A stretch of 64,000 bases of DNA from Isoptericola cucumis (lineage in GTDB: Bacteria; Actinomycetota; Actinomycetes; Actinomycetales; Cellulomonadaceae): assembly GCF_014635665.1 (NCBI RefSeq), contig NZ_BMDG01000003.1, positions 124,001 through 188,000 on the forward strand. The letters are read 5' to 3'. Positions 8,782 through 15,670 of the stretch are shown here, piece after piece (position 1 is the first letter of the stretch; each line of letters begins with the position of its first letter). Below the pieces are notes generated by a model. The model made no database searches. It was given only the letters and a program-made list of their open reading frames with translations, and was not told the DNA's origin. A program made the translations under genes and the position numbers.

Positions 8782-9704
8782 CCGGTCCGCGTCAGCCGTT
8801 ATCCGCTCGTCCGATGCTGCCCCGGGCCCGCGCCGGGCTCCTGTGGGGCCTCGTCGGGGTCGCCGCCTTCTCCTTCACCGTCCCGTTCACGCGGGTCGCG
8901 GTCGCGGGTCTCTCGCCCCTCTTCGTCGGGTCCGGGCGCGCCGCCGTGGCCGCCGCCGTCGCGGCCCTCGCGCTCGTCCTCACCCGACAGCCTGGGCCGC
9001 GCGGGGCGCAGTGGTGGCGGCTGGGCGTCGTCGCGGGGGGCGTCGTGGTGGGCTTCCCGTTCCTCACCTCGTTCGCGCTGCAGTCGGCGCCTGCGAGCCA
9101 CGGGGCGGTCGTCATCGGGCTGCTTCCCGCCGCGACGGCGGTGGTGGCCGTGCTGCGCGTGGGGGAGCGCCCGGCCCGCTCCTTCTGGGTCTTCGCGGCC
9201 CTCGGGGCGCTGGCGGCGGTCGGCTTCGCCACCCTCCAGGGCGGCGCCCTGGGCGAGCTGCACCGGTCCGACCTGTTGCTGCTGGGTGCCGTCGTCGCGG
9301 CCGCCGTCGGGTACGCCGAGGGCGGCGTGCTGTCGCGCGAGCTCGGCTCCTGGCAGACGATCTCCTGGGCGCTGGTGGTCGCCGCGCCCGTGACGGTCGC
9401 GCTGACCGCCTGGTCCGTCGCCGGGCAGCCGCCGCAGGCGACCGGGAGCCAGTGGCTGGCCTTCGCCTATCTGGCCCTCGTGAGCATGTACCTGGGCTTC
9501 TTCGCCTGGTACCGGGGCCTCGCGCTCGGGCCGATGGCGCAGGTCAGCCAGGTCCAACTCGTCCAGCCGGTGCTGACCATCGGGTGGGCGGCGGTGCTGC
9601 TGCACGAACCGATCACCTGGCCGACCGTCCTCGGTGGCCTCGCCGTCGTCGCGTGCGCCACCCTGGCAGTGCGCACCCGTCTCGCCCGGAAGGACCCCGC
9701 CTGA
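8757..9704 (+). CDS. EamA (DMT superfamily) transporter
   Basis: The protein is hydrophobic throughout, with two EamA repeats and about ten membrane helices (first GLLWGLVGVAAFSFTVPFTR, last LGGLAVVACATLAV). DMT carriers export amino acids or other metabolites; the substrate here is not evident. The ATG at 8757 follows TATCGT by five bases, giving 315 residues, and would make the start codon overlap that of mocR. A second ATG at 8814 gives 296 residues and begins just before the first helix, so the exact start is open. The stop overlaps the next gene's ATG in TGATG. Confidence 0.87.
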   Translation: MRVESSAIAGPRQPLSARPMLPRARAGLLWGLVGVAAFSFTVPFTRVAVAGLSPLFVGSGRAAVAAAVAALALVLTRQPGPRGAQWWRLGVVAGGVVVGFPFLTSFALQSAPASHGAVVIGLLPAATAVVAVLRVGERPARSFWVFAALGALAAVGFATLQGGALGELHRSDLLLLGAVVAAAVGYAEGGVLSRELGSWQTISWALVVAAPVTVALTAWSVAGQPPQATGSQWLAFAYLALVSMYLGFFAWYRGLALGPMAQVSQVQLVQPVLTIGWAAVLLHEPITWPTVLGGLAVVACATLAVRTRLARKDPA

Positions 9705-10387
9705 TGCGTCACACCCCGCACTACGTCGTCGACGACCCCGCCGAGGTCAGGCGGCTCGTCCGCGCGCACCCGTGGGCGACGTTCGTGTCGCCCACGAGCC
9801 ACGGCCTGGTGGCGTCGCACTACCCGGTGCTGCTCGACCCGGGGCCGACCGACGCAGGCCCGTCCGACGCAGGCCAGTCCGACGCACGCGGGTCCGACGC
9901 GGGTGACGCCGTTACGATCGTCAGCCACTTCGGCCGCCCCGACGACGAGCTGCACGAGCTGGGCGAGCACGAGGTCCTCGTCATCGTCCAGGGCCCGCAC
10001 GACTACGTGTCCCCGAGCTGGTACGCCCCGGGCGAGCTGGTCCCGACGTGGAACCACGTCACCGCGCACCTCTACGGCACGCCCGAGCTGCTCTCCGACG
10101 AGGAGAACTACGCGATGCTCGGCCGGCTCACCGACCACTTCGAGGCCGGTCGCCCGGGCGGGCGCAGCCTGTCCGAGGACGAGGCCGGCACGCGGCGCGT
10201 CGCCCGCGGGACGGTGGGACTGCGGGTGCGGGTCGAGCGGTTCGACGCCCGCGCGAAGCTCAGCCAGAACAAGGCGCCGGACGTCGTCGCGCACGTCATC
10301 GACCAGCTCGAGGGGACCAACCCCGCGCTGGCGCGGGAGATGCGCCGCGTGCGGGGTGACGACGCGGCCGACGACGCCGGCGCCTGA
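9704..10387 (+). CDS. PaiB-like FMN-binding protein
   Basis: The 227-residue protein matches the PaiB/FMN-binding split-barrel family: MRHTPHYVVDDPAEVRRLVR at the N-terminus, the core SHFGRPDDEL and PSWYAPGELVPTWNHVTAHLYG, and the C-terminal LSQNKAPDVVAHVIDQLE. PaiB of Bacillus was described as a negative regulator of sporulation and protease genes, but most relatives are undefined flavin proteins. It overlaps the EamA stop by one base (TGATG) and should be coupled to it. Four 5-residue repeats (PTDAG type) interrupt the barrel at about residues 48-67, where relatives are shorter. Confidence 0.85.
   Translation: MRHTPHYVVDDPAEVRRLVRAHPWATFVSPTSHGLVASHYPVLLDPGPTDAGPSDAGQSDARGSDAGDAVTIVSHFGRPDDELHELGEHEVLVIVQGPHDYVSPSWYAPGELVPTWNHVTAHLYGTPELLSDEENYAMLGRLTDHFEAGRPGGRSLSEDEAGTRRVARGTVGLRVRVERFDARAKLSQNKAPDVVAHVIDQLEGTNPALAREMRRVRGDDAADDAGA
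9845..9904 (+). repeat. 15-bp in-frame tandem repeat in the PaiB-like gene
   Basis: Four 15-base units encode PTDAG, PSDAG, QSDAR and GSDAG. The units keep the reading frame and share the core CCGACGCA. The insert falls in a surface-loop position between barrel strands. Confidence 0.8.
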
Positions 10388-10390
10388 GGG

Positions 10391-11257
10391 TCAGCCCGCG
10401 AACGGCAGCGCCGGCAGGCCGCGCACCCCGGCGTCCACGCGGAACACGGACCCGGCCTCTGGCTCGTCGTCGTCGGCGAGGTCCTGCCGGGATGTGGTGA
10501 CGTAGAGCGCGTCGAGCCCGTCGTCCCCGAAGGTGCACGCCGTGACCTGCGACGCGGGGAACCGGATCTCGGCGTCGAGCGTGCCGTCGGGGGAGTAGCG
10601 ACGCACGGCGGAGCCGCCCCAGAGCGCGACCCAGACCCCGCCCTCGGCGTCCACGGCGAGGCCGTCGGGTGCGCCGTCGGCGGGGTCGATCGTCACGAAC
10701 GGGCGCCGGCCGACGAGCCCGCGCGGGTCCTCGGACGCGGGCACGACGTCGAGCACGTCGACGCGGTGCGTGACGGTGTCCGCGTAGTACGCGCGGGCGC
10801 CGTCGGGGGAGAAGCCGAGGCCGTTGGAGCACCCGATCCCGTCGAGCACGACGCGGGCCGTGCCGTCGGGCTCGACGCGGTGGAGGGACGCGGCGCCGCC
10901 GGGGCCGGTGACCATCCCGCCCGCGTAGAACGCGCCGTCCGGCGCGGCGGCGCCCTCGTTGAGCCGCACCGCCGGGCCGTCGACGAGCCGGACCAGCTGC
11001 CGCAGCGGCTCGTCGTCGGTGTCGGCCACCGCGACGTCGCGCTCGAGCGCCACGACGAAGCCGCTGCCCGCCCGCGGCCGCACGATCGCGGCGACGTCGC
11101 CCACGTGCCGGCGGTCGACCCCGCCGTCCGGTCGCAGCGTCAGGAGGTCGCCCGCGAGCATGTCGACGTAGCGCAGCCCTCCCCAGCCGGGCCACCAGAC
11201 CGGGCCCTCCGCGTGGTGGGCGACGGGTCCGGTGACGTTCAGCGGGGTCGAGGGCAC
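10391..11257 (-). CDS. SMP-30/gluconolactonase family protein
   Basis: The 288-residue protein has the six-bladed SMP-30/Gnl/LRE fold signatures: HAEGPVWWPGWGGLRYVD at the start, RLNEGAAAPDGAFYAG in the middle, GIGCSNGLGFSPDG, and DGLAVDAEGGVWVALWGG near the end. These supply the metal-binding Glu, Asn and Asp of lactonases such as gluconolactonase or xylonolactonase. It starts with GTG at 11257 behind GGAAGGA. It lies directly downstream of the lacI gene and beside a xylosidase operon, so a role in opening a sugar acid lactone is plausible. It ends three bases from the convergent PaiB-like gene. Confidence 0.85.
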   Translation of the reverse strand: MPSTPLNVTGPVAHHAEGPVWWPGWGGLRYVDMLAGDLLTLRPDGGVDRRHVGDVAAIVRPRAGSGFVVALERDVAVADTDDEPLRQLVRLVDGPAVRLNEGAAAPDGAFYAGGMVTGPGGAASLHRVEPDGTARVVLDGIGCSNGLGFSPDGARAYYADTVTHRVDVLDVVPASEDPRGLVGRRPFVTIDPADGAPDGLAVDAEGGVWVALWGGSAVRRYSPDGTLDAEIRFPASQVTACTFGDDGLDALYVTTSRQDLADDDEPEAGSVFRVDAGVRGLPALPFAG

Positions 11258-11298
11258 GGTCGGGCGTCCTTCCGGTCGGGGTCGGGGTCAGCTGATCA

Positions 11299-11328
11299 GG
11301 TCTGGTCTGGTCCGGTCTGGTTCTGGTC
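11299..11328. repeat. GGTCT pentamer repeats between lacI and the SMP-30 gene
   Basis: Six units of GGTCT or a close variant (GGTCC, GGTTCT, GGTC) run from 11299 into the lacI stop codon. The run is upstream of the SMP-30 ribosome site and is not translated in either gene apart from the stop. Confidence 0.6.
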
Positions 11329-12364
11329 AGCCCGCGTCGACGGCGGCCGTGGACTCGCGCACGACGAGCCGGGTGGCGAGCTGGACGTGGTGGGAGTCGG
11401 GGCGCTCGCCGCGGGCCTGCTGGAGCACGGTGCGCAGCGCGACGCGCCCGATGTCGATGATCGGCTGGTGCACCGTCGTCAGCGGCGGCGCGGTCGAGAG
11501 CGCGGTGTACGTGTCGTCGAAGCCGACGACGGACAGGTCCTGGGGGACGCGCAGCCCGCTCCGGCGGGCGGCCTCCAGCACCCCGAGGGCGGAGGCGTCC
11601 GAGCCGGCGAAGATCGCCGTCGGCGGCGTCGACGCGGCCAGGAACCGGGTGGCCATCTCCAGCCCGGCCGGGAAGTTGAAGCCCTGCTCGAGGATCAGCG
11701 CCGGGTCGGCCTCGGCGCCCGCCGAGCTCATGGCGCTGAGGAAGCCCTGGAGGCGCTCGCGGGAGGCGACCGAGATCGGCAGCCCGCCGGCGAACGCGAT
11801 GCGGCGGTGGCCGAGGTCGAGCAGGTGCCGGGTCGCCTGCAGGCCGCCGGTGAAGTTGGCCGAGCCCACGGACACGATCTCGTCGTCGAGCGGGTTGAGC
11901 GGGTCGATCGCCACGACGCTGATCCCGAGCTCCCGCAGCAGGCTGCGCTGCTCGGCGGCGAGCTCCGACGTCACGACGATCAGCCGGTGGTGGCCCCGCG
12001 CGCCCAGCTGGCGGATCCACGCCGTCGACAGCGGGCCGTCGGCGCGGTGGTCGGGGTCGACCACCTCGACCAGCACCTCGACCCCGTGGGCGCGGGCGGC
12101 GGTGACGATGCCGTCCAGCACCTGCAGGGAGTAGACGTTGACGAGGGAGTCGAAGACGACGGCCACCGCGTGGGGGCGGTCGGCCTCGCGGGGCCCGGTC
12201 GACGGGACGTAGCCGAGCGAGGAGATCGCCTCCTCGACGCGCCGCCGGGTGTCGGCCGAGATGTGGGGGCGGCGGTTGAGCACCTTGGACGCCGTGGCCT
12301 TCGAGACCCCGGCGACGCGGGCCACCTGCTCCAGCGTCGGTCGCGACGCGTGCGTGCCGTCCAC
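11327..12364 (-). CDS. LacI family repressor of the xylo-oligosaccharide locus
   Basis: The 345-residue protein opens with a LacI helix-turn-helix and hinge (PTLEQVARVAGVSKATASKV, then LNRRPHISADTRRRVEEAI) followed by a periplasmic-binding-protein-like effector domain ending in HHVQLATRLVVRES. The GTG at 12364 has a strong AAGGAGG six or seven bases upstream; reading further upstream would take the start past the promoter region. It is divergent from the solute-binding protein gene with operator-like palindromes between, and cotranscribed with the SMP-30 gene. It is expected to repress both directions until a xylo-oligosaccharide or similar sugar binds. Confidence 0.93.
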   Translation of the reverse strand: MDGTHASRPTLEQVARVAGVSKATASKVLNRRPHISADTRRRVEEAISSLGYVPSTGPREADRPHAVAVVFDSLVNVYSLQVLDGIVTAARAHGVEVLVEVVDPDHRADGPLSTAWIRQLGARGHHRLIVVTSELAAEQRSLLRELGISVVAIDPLNPLDDEIVSVGSANFTGGLQATRHLLDLGHRRIAFAGGLPISVASRERLQGFLSAMSSAGAEADPALILEQGFNFPAGLEMATRFLAASTPPTAIFAGSDASALGVLEAARRSGLRVPQDLSVVGFDDTYTALSTAPPLTTVHQPIIDIGRVALRTVLQQARGERPDSHHVQLATRLVVRESTAAVDAG

Positions 12365-12399
12365 GGCCCACCTCCTTCGGCTGATGCCCGGAAGCCTAC

Positions 12400-12420
12400 C
12401 GGCAAGAAAATGTTTCGCCG
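12400..12420. promoter_or_regulatory. imperfect LacI-type operator, upstream copy
   Basis: The 21-base element from CGGC to GCCG is an imperfect palindrome with seven of ten positions paired about a central A, including the outer CGGC/GCCG and an A/T-rich core around AAAATGTTT. It lies 36 bases before the lacI start and 30 bases upstream of the -35 of the ABC promoter. It resembles the LacI/CcpA operator class. Confidence 0.5.
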
Positions 12421-12450
12421 TCCAGATCCTCGCGATGGCTGTCCGGATGG

Positions 12451-12480
12451 TTGACACCGGATCCGTCGCGTCCCTAGCGT
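12451..12480 (+). promoter_or_regulatory. promoter of the ABC transporter/GH120 operon
   Basis: A perfect -35 TTGACA (12451-12456) is followed after 18 bases by TAGCGT (12475-12480). The start of transcription would be near 12487, about 70 bases before the solute-binding protein gene, leaving room for the operator and stem described next. Confidence 0.75.
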
Positions 12481-12500
12481 CGCATCGCTGAGGAAACACC

Positions 12501-12515
12501 CGGAAACTATTTCCG
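12501..12515. promoter_or_regulatory. LacI-type operator downstream of the promoter
   Basis: CGGAAA and TTTCCG are perfect inverted arms around CTA. The palindrome sits just after the expected transcription start, the classical place for a roadblock operator. Together with 12400-12420 it could allow looping by the adjacent LacI protein. Confidence 0.65.
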
Positions 12516-12516
12516 T

Positions 12517-12538
12517 GAGTCGACAGTGCTGTCGACTC
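12517..12538. promoter_or_regulatory. 22-bp inverted repeat in the 5' leader of the ABC operon
   Basis: GAGTCGACA and TGTCGACTC are perfect arms around GTGC. In mRNA this makes a 9-bp stem that ends two bases before the GAGAGGA ribosome site (12541-12547). It may be a second protein site or a structure that tunes initiation or mRNA stability. Confidence 0.55.
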
Positions 12539-12555
12539 CAGAGAGGACTCAGACG

Positions 12556-13863
12556 ATGAGGCTGAGGATCGGACGACGCACGGGCGCGGTCGTCGCCACG
12601 GTGACCGCGGCGGCCCTGCTGGCCGCCTGCGGCGGCGGGAAGCAGCCGGGCGGAGCCGCCGCCGGCGGCGACGGGCCCAGCGCGTGGGCGCTGACAGGTG
12701 GCACCGAGGAGGTGTTCCGCGCGCAGTTCGACGCCTGGGACGCCGAGCACCCGGACCAGGAGTTCTCCGTCGAGTGGTTCGCCAACGACGCCTACAAGGA
12801 GAAGATCCGCACCGCGGTCGGCGCGGGGAACTCCCCGACGCTCATCTACGGATGGTCCGGCGGCACGCTGGCGGACTACGCCGCCAACGGCAAGGTCGTC
12901 GACCTGGGCGACAGCGTGACCGAGCTGAACGAGCGGCTCATCCCGTCGGTGGCCGCGAACGGCGAGGTCGACGGCACCACCTACGCCGTGCCGAACACGC
13001 ACACCCAGCCGGTGGTCATGTACCACAACAAGGAGGTCCTGGACGCGGCCGGCGTCGACGTCCCCACCACCTACGACGAGCTGCTCGACGCCGTGGGCAC
13101 GCTCCAGGACGAGGGCGTCACCCCGATCGCGCTCGCCGGCCAGAGCGTGTGGCCCGAGCTGATGTGGATCCAGTACCTCACCGACCGCATCGGCGGCCCC
13201 GAGGTCTTCCAGGCCGTGCTCGACGGCGAGGAGGGTGCATGGTCCGACCCGGCGATCGTCGAGGCCACCACCAAGATCCGCGAGCTGGTGGACGCGGGCG
13301 CCTTCGGCGACAGCTTCGGGTCGGTCAACGCCGACCAGAACGCCGACACCGCGCTCGTGCACACCGGCAAGGCGGCGTTCGTCCTGCAGGGCTCGTGGGT
13401 CTACCCGAACTTCCTGGAGGCGGCGCCCGAGCTCGTGGAGTCGGGCGGCCTGGGCTACACCACCTTCCCCGCCGTCGAGGGCGGCGCCGGCGACCCGGCG
13501 AACATCGTCGGCAACCCGTCGAACTTCTGGTCGGTGTCCGCGGACGCGTCCGAGGACGCCCAGACGGCGGCGAAGGAGTTCATCTCGACCGAGGTGCTCA
13601 GCGACGACGTCGTCGACGACCTGCTCGAGATCGGCGCCGTCCCGCCCATCACCGGCCTCGAGGACAAGATCGCCGCGCAGGCGGACTCCGACCACCCGTC
13701 GTTCGTCTACGGGCTCGTGCGCGACGCCCCGCACTTCCAGCTCTCCTGGGACCAGGCGCTGCCGCCCGCGCAGGCCCAGGAGCTCCTGGACAACCTGAGC
13801 CAGCTCTTCCTCGGGCAGATCGACCCGCAGCAGTTCTCCGACGCGATGGACGCGACGCTGTGA
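12556..13863 (+). CDS. sugar ABC transporter substrate-binding lipoprotein
   Basis: The 435-residue protein has a lipoprotein signal peptide: Arg-rich start, hydrophobic stretch and lipobox LLAAC with Cys25 as the lipidated residue. The rest has the bacterial extracellular solute-binding protein family 1 pattern (FSVEWFANDAYKEKIRTAVG, then ALVHTGKAAFVLQGSWVYP). It should capture an oligosaccharide outside the membrane and pass it to the two permeases encoded next. The GH120 gene in the same operon points to xylo-oligosaccharides. No ATPase gene is present; such systems commonly share an MsiK-type ATPase encoded elsewhere. GAGAGGA precedes the ATG. Confidence 0.94.
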   Translation: MRLRIGRRTGAVVATVTAAALLAACGGGKQPGGAAAGGDGPSAWALTGGTEEVFRAQFDAWDAEHPDQEFSVEWFANDAYKEKIRTAVGAGNSPTLIYGWSGGTLADYAANGKVVDLGDSVTELNERLIPSVAANGEVDGTTYAVPNTHTQPVVMYHNKEVLDAAGVDVPTTYDELLDAVGTLQDEGVTPIALAGQSVWPELMWIQYLTDRIGGPEVFQAVLDGEEGAWSDPAIVEATTKIRELVDAGAFGDSFGSVNADQNADTALVHTGKAAFVLQGSWVYPNFLEAAPELVESGGLGYTTFPAVEGGAGDPANIVGNPSNFWSVSADASEDAQTAAKEFISTEVLSDDVVDDLLEIGAVPPITGLEDKIAAQADSDHPSFVYGLVRDAPHFQLSWDQALPPAQAQELLDNLSQLFLGQIDPQQFSDAMDATL

Positions 13864-14798
13864 GTGTCGCCGTCGCACCTCGGGAGGCCCCGGCGCGCGA
13901 GCGCCGGGGCCCCCGGCCCACCGCACGGCGCCACCACGGCCCGTCGATCTGGATGGCGGGCCCGGCCCTGGCGCTGTTCGGCGTCTTCGCCGTGGTCCCG
14001 CTGCTGGGCGTGGTGGTGCTGTCGTTCATGAGCTGGGACGGCCTGGGCGACCCCGTCTGGGCCGGCATCGACAACTGGGGCCGCACGCTGGCGGACCCGG
14101 TCACGCAGAACGCGATGCGGCTGACGGTCGTCGTCACGGTCGTGTCCTGGCTGTTCCAGGCGCCGGTGTCCCTGCTGCTCGGCGTCTTCATGGCGGGCCG
14201 CCAGCGCTACCGCGCGGTGCTGTCGGTGCTGTACTTCCTGCCGCTGCTGTTCTCCGCGGCGGCCGTCGCCATCGCCTACCGCGCGCTGCTCGACCCGAAC
14301 TTCGGGCTCGGCACGGCGCTCGGCATCCCGTGGCTGTCGCAGGACTGGATCGGCGACCCCGACCTGGCCCTGTGGGTGGTGCTGTTCGTCATCGGCTGGT
14401 GCTTCGTGCCGTTCCACTCCCTGCTCTACCAGGGCGGCGTGCGGCAGATCCCGCGGTCGATGTACGAGGCGGCGCTGCTGGACGGCGCCGGCCGGGTGCA
14501 GCAGTTCCTGCACATCACCCTGCCGCAGCTGAAGTACACGATCATCACGTCCTCGACCCTCATGATCGTCGGCTCGCTGACCTACTTCGACCTGATCTTC
14601 GTGCTGACCAACGGGGGCCCGGGGAACGCCACCCGCATCCTGCCGCTGGACATGTACCTCACCGGGTTCCGCAGCTACGACATGGGCAAGGCCAGCGTCA
14701 TCGCCGTCGTCCTCGTCGTCGTCGGGCTGACGGTCTCGCTGCTGCTCAACCGCCTCTCCGGGGCGAACAAGATGGAATCGCAGATGGAGGGCCTCTGA
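13860..14798 (+). CDS. sugar ABC transporter permease (MalF type)
   Basis: The 312-residue protein has six membrane helices, and the EAA loop that contacts the ATPase is seen at YEAALLDGAGRVQQFLHITL. It is the MalF-like partner, with a basic N-terminus before the first helix. The GTG start at 13860 overlaps the solute-binding protein stop in GTGA, so translation is coupled. It forms a heterodimer with the following permease. Confidence 0.94.
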   Translation: MSVAVAPREAPARERRGPRPTARRHHGPSIWMAGPALALFGVFAVVPLLGVVVLSFMSWDGLGDPVWAGIDNWGRTLADPVTQNAMRLTVVVTVVSWLFQAPVSLLLGVFMAGRQRYRAVLSVLYFLPLLFSAAAVAIAYRALLDPNFGLGTALGIPWLSQDWIGDPDLALWVVLFVIGWCFVPFHSLLYQGGVRQIPRSMYEAALLDGAGRVQQFLHITLPQLKYTIITSSTLMIVGSLTYFDLIFVLTNGGPGNATRILPLDMYLTGFRSYDMGKASVIAVVLVVVGLTVSLLLNRLSGANKMESQMEGL

Positions 14799-15640
14799 TG
14801 TCCGCCCACGCCCCGCGCACCGCACGGACCGCCCCCAACGTCCTCGGCGGCCTGGCCGGCTGGGCCTGGCTGGCGATCATCATCGTGCCGATCTACTACA
14901 TCCTGGTCACCAGCCTGCGCCCGCAGGCGGACTACTACGCGGAGAACCCGCTGTCCTGGCCCGCCCGCCCCACGCTCGCGGCGTACGGCGAGGTCCTGGC
15001 CAACGACTTCCTGCGGTACTTCGGCAACTCCGTGTTCGTCACCGTGGTGTCGGTCGCGGCGGTCCTGGTGGTCGCGCTCATGGCGTCGTACGTCGTGGTG
15101 CGCTCGGCGCGCCGGTCCGCGACGCGGCTGTTCCAGGTCTTCCTGCTGGGGATCGCGATCCCCCTCCAGGCGACGATCATCCCCGTCTACTACCTGATCA
15201 TCCAGCTCGGCCTGTACGACACGTTGTGGGCGCTGATCCTGCCGTCGATCGCCTTCGCGATCCCGCTGTCGGTGCTCATCCTCACCAACTTCATGCGCGA
15301 CGTGCCCGGCGAGCTGTTCGAGTCGATGACGGTCGACGGCGCGGGGGAGTGGCGCACCCTGTGGAGCCTGGCCCTGCCGCTGACGCGGCCCGCGATCGTC
15401 ACCGTCGGGGTCTACAACGCGCTGCAGGTGTGGAACGGGTTCCTGTTCCCCCTGGTGCTCACCCAGAGCGCCGAGACCCGCGTGCTGCCCCTGTCCCTGT
15501 GGGCGTTCCAGGGCGAGTTCTCCGTCAACGTGCCCGCCGTGCTCGCCGCGGTGGTGCTGTCCGTCCTGCCCGTCCTCACCGCCTACGTCGTCGGCCGCCG
15601 CCAGCTCGTGTCCGGGCTGACCGCCGGCCTCGGCAAGTAG
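14798..15640 (+). CDS. sugar ABC transporter permease (MalG type)
   Basis: The 280-residue MalG-like permease has six helices and the EAA loop in FESMTVDGAGEWRTLWSLAL, close to the canonical EAA---G---------I-LP form. Its ATG overlaps the preceding stop in TGATG. With the partner permease it forms the membrane channel for the oligosaccharide delivered by the lipoprotein. The GH120 gene follows after a 30-base gap. Confidence 0.94.
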   Translation: MSAHAPRTARTAPNVLGGLAGWAWLAIIIVPIYYILVTSLRPQADYYAENPLSWPARPTLAAYGEVLANDFLRYFGNSVFVTVVSVAAVLVVALMASYVVVRSARRSATRLFQVFLLGIAIPLQATIIPVYYLIIQLGLYDTLWALILPSIAFAIPLSVLILTNFMRDVPGELFESMTVDGAGEWRTLWSLALPLTRPAIVTVGVYNALQVWNGFLFPLVLTQSAETRVLPLSLWAFQGEFSVNVPAVLAAVVLSVLPVLTAYVVGRRQLVSGLTAGLGK

Positions 15641-15670
15641 CCCCCACCCCACTGCGAAAGGCACCACTCG

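Noticed and set aside
9845-9904. Short tandem repeats as a CRISPR array
   Set aside because: Units are 15 bases, contiguous, in frame, and have no spacers; the same holds for 52976-53035.
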